Origin: Sebastes aleutianus
Taxonomy: Eukaryota > Chordata > Actinopteri > Perciformes > Sebastidae
Length of the DNA: 64,000 nucleotides
Reading direction: 5' to 3'
Assembly: GCA_916700875.1 (NCBI GenBank)
Contig: CAKAKS010000199.1
Location: 25,001 to 89,000, forward strand
Below, piece by piece: positions 46,531 through 57,652 of the stretch. Position 1 is the stretch's first letter. Each line of letters starts with the position of its first letter. Both the position numbers and the translations under genes were made by a program. The notes beneath the pieces were generated by a model. The model did no database searches. It was not told where the DNA came from and saw only the letters and a program-made list of their open reading frames with translations.

Positions 46531-48070
46531 TATAGTAAACTGACACTGTATCGTATAATAAAGTAGCCTATAATTCCCTCATAGCTAATAATTAGCAATC
46601 CTGCACATGATAATTAATCATCAGACAGAACACGGGAAAAACAGAACTTAACTTATAAGCCTTTCCAAGTTCTCCTAATTGAATATCAGCGGTTTTGGTT
46701 GCATACAGTCTTTAGGTTACCAGCTGTTAATTTGTAATGACCACTGACTGACTCACACACACCCTGTATCTTATTTCCATGCCTCCTCCAGCCCAGCGTG
46801 AAAGCACAGGGCCCAGTGCACCCATTAGTCAAGCCGAGGAAGGCATGGAATAATAATGAACGCACCTCACACGCATGAGCAAGTAAAGTCCCCCCACCAC
46901 CACCACCTCCACCACCGCCTTCGCCACCACCGGTGAGTTTCCAGGAGGTATTTCCATCATGTAAAATGTATGTCCCTCTCACTTCAACAGATCTCGCCAT
47001 CCTCCTATCAAGAAGGGAGATTTTCAGTGCTATGACGTGGACCAACCGCAACGGCAGAAAAGAAAATCACTTCTTACTTATTTCTGTGTCCCAAAAGGTT
47101 GTTCCGAGTTTTACTTTACATCTTCTAGACGTCATCTTTCATCATATTTGTCATCATCATTATTAATCACCATGGTTACGTCAGTGTCTGATCGTAGTCC
47201 AGCATTTGGTTTGCTCATCTTTCTGCTGATTTTGAGGTCTTTTATACAAGTTTTTTGTAAAAGCTTCTCGCTTTTTACGTTTTTTATTATTGTTTTAAAT
47301 GACTGTGTAACTATACTGTTGTGCAAACAAACTAATCAGACCAATATTGAGGGAGAAAACAGTCCTGCTTCCAGCTATAAAGTCTTTCTCCATGTCATGC
47401 CGTGCTGCGTCTGGCTTCTCCCAGTATTTAATCTGCCTTCTTGGATAAAATAAGAAAGACTCCACACTATTATTACAATTATTATTATTATTATTATCAT
47501 CATTATTATTTAAAGGCAAAATAATGGCATTGCGAGTCAGATGCTGGATTGAGCAGCACATTTAAGAGAGTGGAAAATCAGAGGGAAATGATTTCCTCAC
47601 AGCTACACTGGCAGCTTTGAACAGCAGTAAGTTTGTGTTAATTTTATGTTTTTTTATCATTCAGCATTTATTTCATGTGACGTCAGGGGACTGAGTGGAG
47701 AATGCTAAGGTTGCTGTGAAAGACAGAAGCTTTAACATTGCACATGTGGCTATGCATGCTAGTTAAACACACGTCCAGTAAAGGTTGAAGACAGCAGTTG
47801 GCCTTTGAGATTTTCACTGGGAGCAGTTGTTAAAATTGTTCCACTTCTTTATTGGAGCTATCTGATGTTTACACCACCAAAGACTCAAGATGTATTTATG
47901 GTTGCACCATCCCATCTTTGGCATAATTTTATACTAATTTCATCAAAATCAAGGCTGACATATTTGATATCTCCACTTGAATTTAAAATTTCTGTCAGTT
48001 TTAACAATGAGGTTTTACTGACTGACCCACCAACAGGGTCAGTGGGTTTAACGGCGCATTTCCACCAGAT
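46531..48070. other. Intergenic DNA with a possible LINE C-terminal remnant
   Basis: (ACC)n/(CCA)n tract at about 46892-46932 and (ATT)n at about 47477-47505. At 47850-48000 the plus strand reads VFMVAPSHLWHNF followed by LEFKISVS, which faintly resembles the aPxLWNxLP...FKxxLK block near the C-terminus of CR1/L2-type LINEs. The match is short and weak. No host gene recognised. Confidence 0.35.
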
Positions 48071-50190
48071 CCGGTGACGGATCCTATGGAAAGCAGAAGA
48101 AGCAGTCGCCCAGTGCATGGTGGGAGTGATAAATCTCAACGTTATGCAAATGAGCCCGTCCAGCGCGACACATCTGGCTCACGAAACTTGGACCAAGCTG
48201 TCAAACTAATTGATGTAATTCGGAAATTAAACGAGATTCAGCAGAGGCATAGTTTATTTCTCATGTAAATATATATACGAAATAACTGAAAGTTTAACAG
48301 CAGGCCCCCATGTTGTTTCCTGTTTGAATCGGCAAGCAGAAAACCAGGGACCAATCAGGTGCATTTGGGGTACGTCACCACTTGAGCGACCAGTTGAAAG
48401 GAGCAGCGCATCCCCTAGTGTCCTCACCAGAACGCCGTAAAAAGCGGCATTTTATGAGTTTTTATACCGTCAAAAGCTGCGTTTCAACTTTAAAGGCCAT
48501 GAAAAGTGGTGTTTCCCCGCTCTGGGTGGCGATTCACCTTTGCACGCTGTGAAAAGCGCAGTTTCACCTTTGCACGCCATGAAAACCTTGGCGTTTAACC
48601 CAGTACAAGCTGTAAAAAGCAGCATCCTTATAGTTTGTATGCCGATATTTACTGAGGAAAAAGTGACAGTCTTTGGCATTTTGGGCTACCTGACCACTGC
48701 AGCCCTAGCGTTTAAGCACTAACCTAATGCTATCCACTTTTAGCTCTGTACTGGCATCCACTCTTTTTCTGTTACCCAGCCACCTCACCTATAAACAAAG
48801 GGCTCCACTCACCTCTACACCTGGCTGTGTCAGCTGCGTCCTGAGAAGTTCATGGATACCATCATCTTCGGCCCAGCAACACCAACACATCCTGTGCCCG
48901 AGAGTCTGATGCCTGATTTTTTAAATCTCCGGTCCCATACCTCCATTCAATGTGTTGTTTTAGCCGCACTCTTTTAGCTTCCACACCTGGCTGCAGTCAA
49001 CATGTAGCTACACTCCGCAACATAGCTTTTATTGACAATTTGAATCTCTTCTGGAACTATTTTAACAGATAGCCTAATATATTTGACTCTGTTTTTAACT
49101 CCACTAGAAGTGACTGAGCACTGGACATGGATGTAATTAAAAGAACTCACTGGAGCACCTGACACTAATTACAGCTTCTTCTGTCTACCACAGCCACTCA
49201 ACCATTGTTTAGGCTCACTAGCGTCCCCTTGTGGACCGAATGTATCGGACATTCCCATTGTGACCAGGGGCCGTTGCTTAAAGCGAGTTTACCAATTAAA
49301 ACAGGCTTATTTCGGTTAGTCTACGTCCGAAATTCCATACTAACATGATACGCTTAATACGCTAAAACAGTATGTGAGATACTTACTACGTCCGAAACCT
49401 TATTATGTAACCAATTGTATGCAAATTGCATTCTATTTCCGGTGAAATATTACAGTATGGTACGGCATAAATATCCAACAATGCAATACGGTAGTGAGAA
49501 TAAATGTTCAAAACGGACGTTGATGGACAGCTCTGTAACACCAATAACACTTCAATTTAACTGTAAGTACATAAGATCTCACTTTGCTTTAAGTAATATA
49601 TATTTTAAATTAATTCAGACTTTGATTCTCACAAAAACGTCATTTTGGTCACATAAGGTTTGCACGGGTTACCATGGTTACACATTTCCAACCAGCAAGG
49701 AGGCTCTCTGGAAGTGACGACATAAATTACATGTGTACAAATTACATATAACCTACTACTGTTTATTCACACAAAAGTATATTGATATTAACCACTATCA
49801 GTTAAAAAATGAAAGTTTATGGAAAATCAACTTTAATAAATAATGGATTAAATTCATTTTACAATGATAAATGATAGACCTACATACGTGTTTACATAAA
49901 TGTAGAGGCTTATGCTACAAAAATAAGTCTTAATCTAAATTACCACCAATAGAATGATAATAACTACATAAATAGTTAACAGTACAATTGCAAATATATA
50001 TATATATAGAAAGGCGTGTAGCATACAACATGATACTTGGCATTTTTGCTTTTTGAACACAAGGAGAATACACAGTTTTGGATCCGTTTTAAGCAATTTC
50101 TCAATCTCTATAAGAACAGAAGACCATGACGTTGTGATCAATAGACATGACCACATTAGATGAAAATAAGTGCCCAGTTTTTGCTACCAC
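48071..50190. other. Intergenic DNA with a degenerate palindromic tandem repeat
   Basis: Apart from the tandem array at 48432-48627, this stretch contains a MITE-like TACGTCCGAAATTCC/TACGTCCGAAACC pair near 49322 and 49388, and AT-rich DNA. No exon-like frame. Confidence 0.45.
48432..48627. repeat. Degenerate tandem array of hairpin-forming units, about 33 bp period
   Basis: Successive cores GCCGTAAAAAGCGGC, ACCGTCAAAAGCTGC, GCCATGAAAAGTGGT, GCTGTGAAAAGCGCA, GCCATGAAAACCTTGGC and GCTGTAAAAAGCAGC are each followed by a RTTTCACC-like spacer. Compensating changes keep several cores self-complementary. Confidence 0.7.
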
Positions 50191-50194
50191 CTTA

Positions 50195-50418
50195 CATCAC
50201 AGCAATGCTGGATCGGGACCTTGGACCTTATCTAACATGCTCTCGTGACTGGCTTATGCTTAAGGTCCCACAAACACGTTATTCTCTTGAAAAAAATATT
50301 TCTCCCATCTCATGGGACGAACTCCAACACAACTTGAAGATCAGTGCTCTTCCAACCTATGGACAGCTCAGGGCAGTGATCATGGGCCACTGTGTGTCAG
50401 TGTGTAATTGTTTTTTAG
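50195..50418 (+). pseudogene. LINE ORF2 C-terminal fragment (CR1/L2/Rex type)
   Basis: The plus strand reads LKVPQTRYSLEKN, SWDELQHNLKIS, TYGQLRAVI and VCNCF. This series is characteristic of the end of fish non-LTR retrotransposon ORF2 proteins (KVPxTRxxLGKxAF, APxxWNxLQxxLKL, the F...I block and a CNCF terminus). The usual stop directly after CNCF is bypassed: a six-T run turns TTT-TAG into TTT-TTA, so the frame runs on. The upstream part is missing, as in a 5'-truncated insertion. Confidence 0.75.
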
Positions 50419-51099
50419 CTGTCTTTATTATTATCATTGTTTTTAATCATCCTTATATACAATTGTTTAAATTAAGTTTTATAACTAAGTTCGAGAACAA
50501 AGACCACGCCTCGTAGACATCCCATTTCCACAGCAAAAGTATTTAAGCACACCTGATCCGTTCACTTCCCCTTGACTCAGCTTTCACATCCCTCCCCCCC
50601 CAAATCTCTTTTTTTCGTTTCTCTCACCCTTCTTTCTCTCTCATTTGATTACAGGAACAATTGGGTCTCAACTCCCCCCGATACCCTCCTCCTCCAGCCG
50701 TCACCGGTCCATCATTGCTCTCCTCCATCCATCCTTCTACGACCCCTCTTGCTCCCCTCTATCTCCAATACGTAATAAACTATTCCGAACCCATACCAAT
50801 ATTAGCGTGGTCTTTGTTAGTGAACTTTGTTTGGTTTCATCTGACTGTTATTTAACTCGGCGTCATTGTACATGAGGGTCTGTCCTCAATGATCACTCCG
50901 AGATATAAATAAATAAATAAATGATGATGATGACGGTGAGAGGTGAAAGATCTTAAAAGTAGAGAACAGACACGTGGATGAGACAGAGCAACAATGCAGT
51001 GGCGGAGAAAGTGTGTGGAGCGAATGGAGAGGCAGACAGAGAGGGAGATGGAGATAAAGGAGGGAGAGCCCACAGCAGGCCAGAAGTCCTCCAATGCTA
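50419..51099. other. Intergenic DNA, no gene recognised
   Basis: CT-rich stretches at 50578-50650 and a short AAATAA tract at about 50908-50922. One AP-1 site, TGACTCA, lies at about 50573. No exon-like frame. Confidence 0.4.
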
Positions 51100-51400
51100 C
51101 TGCAGTGGAGTGACAATGAGAGAGGAGAGAGTATGAGTCATACATAAACCCCTCCCTCTCTCCTTCTCTATCTCCCTCCCTCCCTCGCCCTCTCCCCTCC
51201 TGCCTACAGTGCCGACGTAGCCGGGTTACGTCGATCCTGACTCATTCATTCACAGCCGAGTCTCAAGCCTACTTTTGTTATACAGATGAAATCGTGCTAC
51301 TTAAGAGACCATCGCTGCTCTCATTATAGTGCTATGACATACTTTACCGCTCTGGCTGCCGGAGCCCCATTCATAAAAAAATGCTCCAGTCTCTGCAGAG
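51100..51400. promoter_or_regulatory. Candidate distal regulatory element with the spry4-promoter motif and AP-1 sites
   Basis: CCCATTCATAAAAA at 51366-51379 is identical over 14 bases to three of the spry4 promoter modules. Two perfect AP-1 sites (TGAGTCA 51134-51140, TGACTCA 51238-51244) and two TACGTC/GACGTA CRE-like halves near 51214-51232 lie within 250 bases, beside a CTCCCTCCCTCGCC tract also found near 55020. Activity is inferred only. Confidence 0.4.
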
Positions 51401-52068
51401 GAAGGCACACACACACATGTCCAATCCCTTATTTGGTCGTCGTGTATAGCGGAATGGGTCGTGGACGAGTGTGTGTCACTGCTAGGTGTTTAATCCCTGC
51501 TGGGGCCACCCACACTGTGCACCCATAGTACTGTAATTCTCCTCTATCATATGTGGCTTTCCCTTTATGAAGATTCACCTCTATTTGGTTGTTTCTCCCT
51601 CCTCACATTCCCTCCCGCCCTCCCAACATTTCTCCTCCTCTATACCCTCCTCTACGTCCTCTCTCGGTGGAGCAGCAAGCATCTACCTCCATGTGGTTAG
51701 CTCATCTCCTTTTCTTCCTCTCCTCCTTCTCTCTCTGGTTAGCTCATCTCATCTCCAGGCAGTCAGCTTTGCAGGCAGCTAATTATAGGCCACGCTGTGG
51801 AGCGCAGGGCCGGATGTGACAGCATGCTGTGTTTGTGTGTGCTTATGTGTGTTAAGTGCAGACTATATGTTGCTGTTTGTCTCCTTGTATGTCTTCCTGC
51901 ACATGAGGAGTGTGTGTCCATGTACAGTATATGTGTTCATATGTTCTTTTACATCTAATCTAGGAGCAGCTTGAGTTTTATCCCCTCACAGTGGATATCT
52001 TGCTCACTTCTAAATGTTTGGGAATGTATTCCATTACTGAAGGTCCTCCCAAGTATAACAATACAAAA

Positions 52069-52079
52069 GTGTGTGTGTG

Positions 52080-52131
<52 letters not shown>
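52069..52131. repeat. (TG)n microsatellite, about 31 units
   Basis: Almost pure TG with one CG interruption. It pairs with the (CA)n at 52256 as a potential large inverted repeat. Confidence 0.95.
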
Positions 52132-52132
<1 letters not shown>

Positions 52133-52254
52133 ATATGTGTGGACGAGCCACCAGCAGGATATCCAATCCCAGCCCCTCCCACACTGTACTGCAGCTCTGA
52201 CTCATACAAGGTGGAGGCAGAGACAACCAGGGTCTGAAGACTGGCAATGAGCGT

Positions 52255-52255
<1 letters not shown>

Positions 52256-52295
<40 letters not shown>
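52256..52295. repeat. (CA)n microsatellite, about 20 units
   Basis: Pure CA, inverted complement of the (TG)n at 52069. Confidence 0.95.
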
Positions 52296-52297
<2 letters not shown>

Positions 52298-54419
52298 CGC
52301 ACATGCATACACTCATATGGTCTATATAGCAAAGTAAACAGGTATGGACATAATACACATATGCATAGCCTATACGACATATAGCACTGTGCATACTTAA
52401 CCATAAACAGAAGTCAGTTTCCAGTATTACATATTTATTTATGGCTATTTCAGATCATTTTTGAGAACATTTTTGTTTTCTATGTCCTTCAAAAAAACAA
52501 ACTCAAAAGGTTATTGGATAAACTTAAAATTGATTTATTCCATGGCTACTGAAAATATTCATGTCTGATTGCCTGAGAGGTGTTTAGAATAATATCAAGC
52601 ATAGTTCTGGTTAACAGTTTAAACACTGTTCTAAGTCAGTGCACAACGTATATTAAATTGAAGGTAACCATAGGAACAGCACTTCTGTGTTGCTCTACCA
52701 TTACCATCAAGTCTTGCTGGTCTAACCAGTGGTGTAGTGGAGGGTATACGCAGGTATATGGAGTATATCCACCTCTTTTTCTGACGGTTTTACAGTATAC
52801 CCACCTACCAGCCAAATAGTCATTTAAATATATAGGAGAGTACACCCACTTCCTCTTTGGTAACCTACCACCCATCTACCTAGTACACCCGTCTCATCAA
52901 CGACCACAACACCACTGGACCTAACCATGAGTTGAACTGTCTTCAGCTATTTCTACTGTTGAGAACTCACATACAAGATGACCAGTTTGAGCTTCAAGTC
53001 CATCACAATTAAACATCGTGCGAGTTAAAAACTTGGGACATAAAGCATCACTACCATCGCCAATTCAGGGCAGTTGAAGCAAACTGTAAACCAACTCTAC
53101 CAACTGAATTTTGTGAACATGGGACACGAACGAAAAGCTGATTGTAAAGTAATAGTGAAACTAAACGCACAGGACGCAAACAGCGGTCTCCTGGGTGAAA
53201 GCCCTGTGTTTGGTGGACCCATCCATCACCACTCCCGCCCACCCTATGTGTGTTGTTTTGCTCTTAAAACTACGCCACCCCACTCCCCGGCCACATTCTC
53301 TGAGCGTTTAATATTGACGCGGATGGGGTTACATAGTGCGTCTCATACAGACGCTAAAGAGTGCCTTGTCTGTCAGTATCACAGCGAAGGGCGTGACAAA
53401 GCGTTGACGCCCTGGGAATGAAAACGGGCTGGTATAGCTGAGGGGAACTGCAGAGTCAGGTGATTCTGTGTGGGTTCGTCACAACGAGCGACACATTTCA
53501 TGTTATTTATATTTATATATATTTTGTGTATATATTTGACATATTGTTAATAGGAAAACACTGATTTGTGCAGCTCAAATTTCTATACACTTGTAGTAAA
53601 CAGACATTTTAAAATTAAATTAAATTTAAATTACAGTAATTTTTTTAAATTAATATTAAAAATAATTTGAGCTCTCGTTTTGTCTGTGTAAGTGGCCTTA
53701 AATGTGATACTGCACACCAAGATGTGCTGAAATAGAAAGTAAAGGACCCAGCAGAGGAAACACCTGCTTTACATCTTTGTGTTCTTTGCCGCCTTTTCCA
53801 TTATTTTTGTGTATGAGGGAACCTTGTAGTGTATTATTGTTGACTTACACTAGGTCTTTGGTCTAGAAGGGTCTAGGCCATGTGAAACACGTGTACATAG
53901 CATATCACAACAGACCCCAGGAAGACTAGCTGGCACCATTCGCCTCAGCTAATTGGGATCCTTTTAAATTAATAAATATAAATCACTGAATAAAGTTGAA
54001 AACGTGCTGCACCTCCTTCCTCCACCACACTGTTATACTCCCTAAACACTGGTTTACAGTAAGATAATTCAAGTTGCACCTTCTACCATATTTGCAGAGT
54101 TGCCGGAAAAAAAATCAAAAATATGATCCTGTTACACTTAATCCATTAGATACATGTTGAGAATGACCTAATTATAACCAGAAATATGTTCAGACTGTAA
54201 ACACTGTGTGACACCTCACTGTATTACATTTTTTAGACTTCATTCTTTCATAGTAACTGTAAAGCAGTACACAAAGAAGAAGTGTCTGCACTAGACAGAG
54301 AATGTGCACATGGATTTCTCAATAGGTTGCATCCATTCATACATCACAACGCGTATGCCTGCACACACACACACGCACGCACAGACGGACAGATAATAGC
54401 AACAGCTTCACACGTAAAG

Positions 54420-54872
54420 GATGAGATCAGCAGTCGATGTGTATCCGTCGAGATGCCATGGGAACTCTCTCTCCTCCTCCTCCTCCTCCCTCTCTTTCTT
54501 CTTTATCGCTCACTCTTTCCTCCTCTCCTGCTCTGCGTCTGCCTCATGGCTTCCTGTGTCATCCCCTCCCCCCACCGCTATAAAAGGAGAGAGGCCTGTT
54601 CATTCATGCATTCAGCCAGTCAGCTGAGCGAGGAGAGAGGAAGGGAGGAGGGGAGACAGAGATAAAATGAGAGGAGAGGAGAGGAAGAGGAAGAGGAGGA
54701 AGGCTTCCTCCCTGTGATGAATAGGTCACCTGTATTACATCACTGATGGGGGATGGAGCGATGGAAAAGAAAACGAAAGGTAGGACAAAAAAAGACCAGA
54801 CCCCTCCTTTCCTTCTCTCTCTTCCTCATCCTCTTCCTCTCTGTCTCCTCCTCCTCTTCCTCCTCCCTCTGC

Positions 54873-54909
<37 letters not shown>

Positions 54910-55150
54910 CCATCACCCCCTCCCCGCCCCATCCTGACAGTATGAGTCACAGACAGACCAGTTCCCTTGATGCACTGCGGAAACGTAATGTGACGTAGCC
55001 TCCATGCACATCTCTCCCTCCCTCGCCACACGCGTCCCTCCATCCCTCCCATTCATCCGTCCGTCGCTGCCTCCCATTCATCCATCCCTCTCGTCATAGC
55101 ACAGCAAGCCTCCATTCACAAAAAAGCCCTGAGAGAGAGAGAGAGAGAGA
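54420..55150 (+). promoter_or_regulatory. Candidate promoter/enhancer with TATA box, AP-1 site and the spry4-promoter motif
   Basis: TATAAAAGG at 54579-54587 in a CCCACCGC-TATAAAAGG-AGAGAGG context is a strong core promoter match. Pyrimidine-rich DNA lies upstream, and possible initiators are TCAGCC/TCAGTC about 30 bases downstream. TGAGTCA at 54943-54949, GTGACGTAGCC near 54990 and TCCATTCACAAAAAAG at 55111-55126 follow. No ORF with a domain lies downstream, so a noncoding transcript or an enhancer is as likely as a gene promoter. GA and CT simple repeats (54882-54903, 55132-55151) are included. Confidence 0.4.
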
Positions 55151-55151
55151 G

Positions 55152-55727
55152 ACGGCAGGTGGATTCACGCCACCAGAACCAACACAAACCGTGTCACACC
55201 ACAATATTATACATTTCAGTGTAATACAGTCCAAAACAATAATACGATATTATCAGCACTGAAAGCTGCACCAAATGAAGCAGATAAGAAAAAAACTGAA
55301 AATCTTGGCAAGTGTAATGTGAGTATCTTTGGTTTAGTTTCACCATCAATGTTGTGCAAGGTTTATTGTTGCCATGGTTACAGCATGTGCAGTCAAATAT
55401 GAGCTGGATTGCCAAGAGCACTGATTTGTAACAGTAATTAAACTGTTGACAGGAAGTGTGTTTGAGGTGTCCGAGCATGCGACAGCTCAGAGTCAAAAGC
55501 GAACAACTCACATCATCTAAAACTGTAAGAAAAGAATAGAAATACAATTAACTACAATACAATATGCAGTAACGCAATACAATACAATACAACAAGCGTG
55601 ATAGCCTATATTGTAAACCCTTACCAAAAAGTTTATTCCAGTGTGCCATTAGTATACTTATTTTAAACTTAAAATAAGAGAGTATACTATCAGTTTACTC
55701 TTTATGTACTTATCAGAAAGTATACAT
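55152..55727. other. Intergenic DNA, no gene recognised
   Basis: AT-rich sequence with repeated ACAATACAATAC words at about 55554-55592. From about 55620 it leads into the AGTATACTT-rich minisatellite element. Confidence 0.4.
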
Positions 55728-56045
55728 AAGTATACAGAAAAGTCTAAGTATACTTGAGTCACACTGACAAGTATACAGAAAAGTCTAAGTATACTTAACT
55801 CATACTGACAAGTAAACAGAAAAGTCTAAGTATACTTCACTCATACTGACAAGTATACAGAAAAGTCTAAGCATACTTAACTCATACTGAGAAGTATACA
55901 GAAAAGTCTAAGTATACTTAACTCATATTGACAAGTATACAGAAAAGTCTAAGTATACTTAACTCATACTGAAAAGTATACAGAAAAGTCTAAGTATACT
56001 TAACTCATACTGACAAGTATACAGAAACGTCTAAGCATACTTGGC
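55728..56045. repeat. 41-bp minisatellite, about 7.75 units, each a hairpin
   Basis: Units start at 55728, 55769, 55810, 55851, 55892, 55933, 55974 and 56015, an exact 41-base period without indels. Each contains AAGTATAC, then about 12 bases, then GTATACTT, which are inverted complements, followed by an ACTCATACTGAC-like spacer. Diverged AGTATACTT words extend on both sides (about 55650-56140), suggesting the array grew inside an older AT-rich element. Confidence 0.92.
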
Positions 56046-56469
56046 TTAATTCTTTGATCAAGATATACTTAAGAAAAGTATAATTAAGTATTCTTGCAAT
56101 ATAGGCCTATAGAAAGGTATACTTGGCTTGTAGTTGTGCTTACTTTTTGATGGAGTAGACTATTAAAATGTGCGCTGGTGGAAGTGACGAATATAATATA
56201 ATAGCATGTACAGTGTATAGTACATTACATACAATGTGATTTATCACAATAGATTTATAATACAATAAAAGACATATGCATTAGGAGCAGAGGGAACATT
56301 ATAGTCACAGCTTCTAACCAATACAGGCTGAATTGATAAACGGTGTGAAGACACAAAAAAAAGCCAGGTCACGGACATCACTACAGGATGAAGCCATGGG
56401 ATAAACTTGCCTCTCTGCGTCTGATACAGCGGCATCTTATAAACACAAGATAATAACACAGACTACACA
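56046..56469. other. Intergenic DNA next to the minisatellite
   Basis: Diverged AGTATACTT words to about 56135, then unique-looking DNA with CTAACCAATAC (a CCAAT-like word) at about 56315. No convincing TATA box before the ORF at 56470. Confidence 0.4.
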
Positions 56470-56703
56470 ATGGATCTGCGTTTTTATGACATTCAGAAAC
56501 GTCTGCAGGACTTAACTCGTCAGCAGTCTGCGGAGGTAATCGGTAAAGTGAGAAACATGGGTCATTTTTCATTTTATAGACTGAATGGTGCCACCCAGCA
56601 TGAAAAATATAGGGAGAGATGTAATGACATTACATTATTGTCAATGGATGATTACCAGGAATACATTGAAGGGAGAGAAAAAACATTTGTTTGTAAGATG
56701 TAA
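56470..56703 (+). CDS. Unrecognised 77-residue ORF, possible exon
   Basis: I do not recognise this protein. Seen: the start ATG has a favourable context (A at -3, G at +4). The composition is balanced and charged, beginning MDLRFYDIQKRLQDL and including SMDDYQEYIEGREK, with no low-complexity runs, unlike almost every other frame in the region. The stop at 56701-56703 follows immediately on a TTT|GTAAGA splice-donor-like word, so it could be a first coding exon running into an intron. Against it: no domain, no homolog recalled, no matched acceptor or second exon seen, and a 78-codon open frame is not rare in 64 kb. It could also derive from a transposon ORF. Confidence 0.22.
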   Translation: MDLRFYDIQKRLQDLTRQQSAEVIGKVRNMGHFSFYRLNGATQHEKYRERCNDITLLSMDDYQEYIEGREKTFVCKM

Positions 56704-57099
56704 CATATGATACATTCACAGTAAATGTTGACAGAAAGCACATTCTATTGCACTGCCCTTTGAGATACCGTACATTTTATTCGTGCATTGAGTGCAACAG
56801 AAGTATATGGTAATTGTGCAATTTGAAGGTATTGAAAGGTGAGTTTAGTTTAATACCTGGATGTCTATGGGATCAGTTAGCTGTGTTTCTCACCGTAACA
56901 TGCATCCTTTAGTTCAAACGAACATATGGAACACAATATGGGTGAAACACACCAACGGGTATACCTTTAAACTGACCCTCCATCTTCGGAGATGTTTAAC
57001 CTTTAAGCAGCACCTTCTGATTCTTTAGACTTCCAGTGGCTCAGCCAAGAGATTCATCTTAAACACACAGAGACATAAATATTGCATCTACAGTATGAG
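56704..57099. other. Intergenic DNA, no gene recognised
   Basis: Unique-looking sequence without simple repeats. If the ORF at 56470 were an exon, this would be its intron. Confidence 0.4.
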
Positions 57100-57607
57100 C
57101 TTGTGTGTGACTCAGACTGAGCATGAAAATGCTAAATTCCTCTGAAAGTGAGCAATCCTGCTCTGAGTGTGTCTAATCCCTTCTGATTACATCACTGCAC
57201 ATATGTTATAATGGATGACATCACTAAATGGCCGCAGCAGTCAGAGAGACAGAACGCTTCGGCGACTTGAGTGTGATTTTTATGAATGAACGGGTGACAT
57301 TCAGGTTTGCCCTGCTGGTTGGCTGAAGAGAGGAGCAGAGACAATCTCAACGTACAGTATGATTCACCACAACAAAGTGTTAGGGAGGGGGCGGTGATGT
57401 CATTGGTGGTGGTGGTGGTGGTGGTGGTGGGGGAGTCATCTGTGAGTCAGAGAGGAAAAAGAAGAGGAGGCGGAGGAGGAAGAGGATAAGGAAGAAAGGT
57501 GGGTAAAAAAAAAAGGAGCACATGGGGAGGTGGGGTACCTGCTGTGTGTGACCCATGGTAACAGGCGATGCTGGCCTGTGGATGACTCACCACTGCTTTA
57601 CCAACCT

Positions 57608-57652
<45 letters not shown>

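Larger units (their letters stand above)
51401..54400. other. Intergenic DNA with large TG/CA tracts, no gene recognised
   Basis: (TG)n at 52069-52131 and (CA)n at 52256-52295 are separated by 124 bases. 52720-52920 contains diverged short repeats of TATACCCACCT type in both orientations. An AT-rich stretch lies at 53500-53670. No domain in any frame. Confidence 0.45.

Noticed and set aside
47805..48077. 90-codon frame with a possible LINE C-terminal block
   Set aside because: Similarity to the aPxLWNxLP/FKxxLK block is short and weak. It is mentioned only as a possibility in the stretch annotation.
51955..52404. Long overlapping frames with Cys-Val and Thr-His runs
   Set aside because: Products of (TG)n and (CA)n microsatellites read in several frames on both strands.
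55728..56045. CRISPR-like array
   Set aside because: Repeats are contiguous with no unique spacers, and this is a vertebrate genome. It is a minisatellite.
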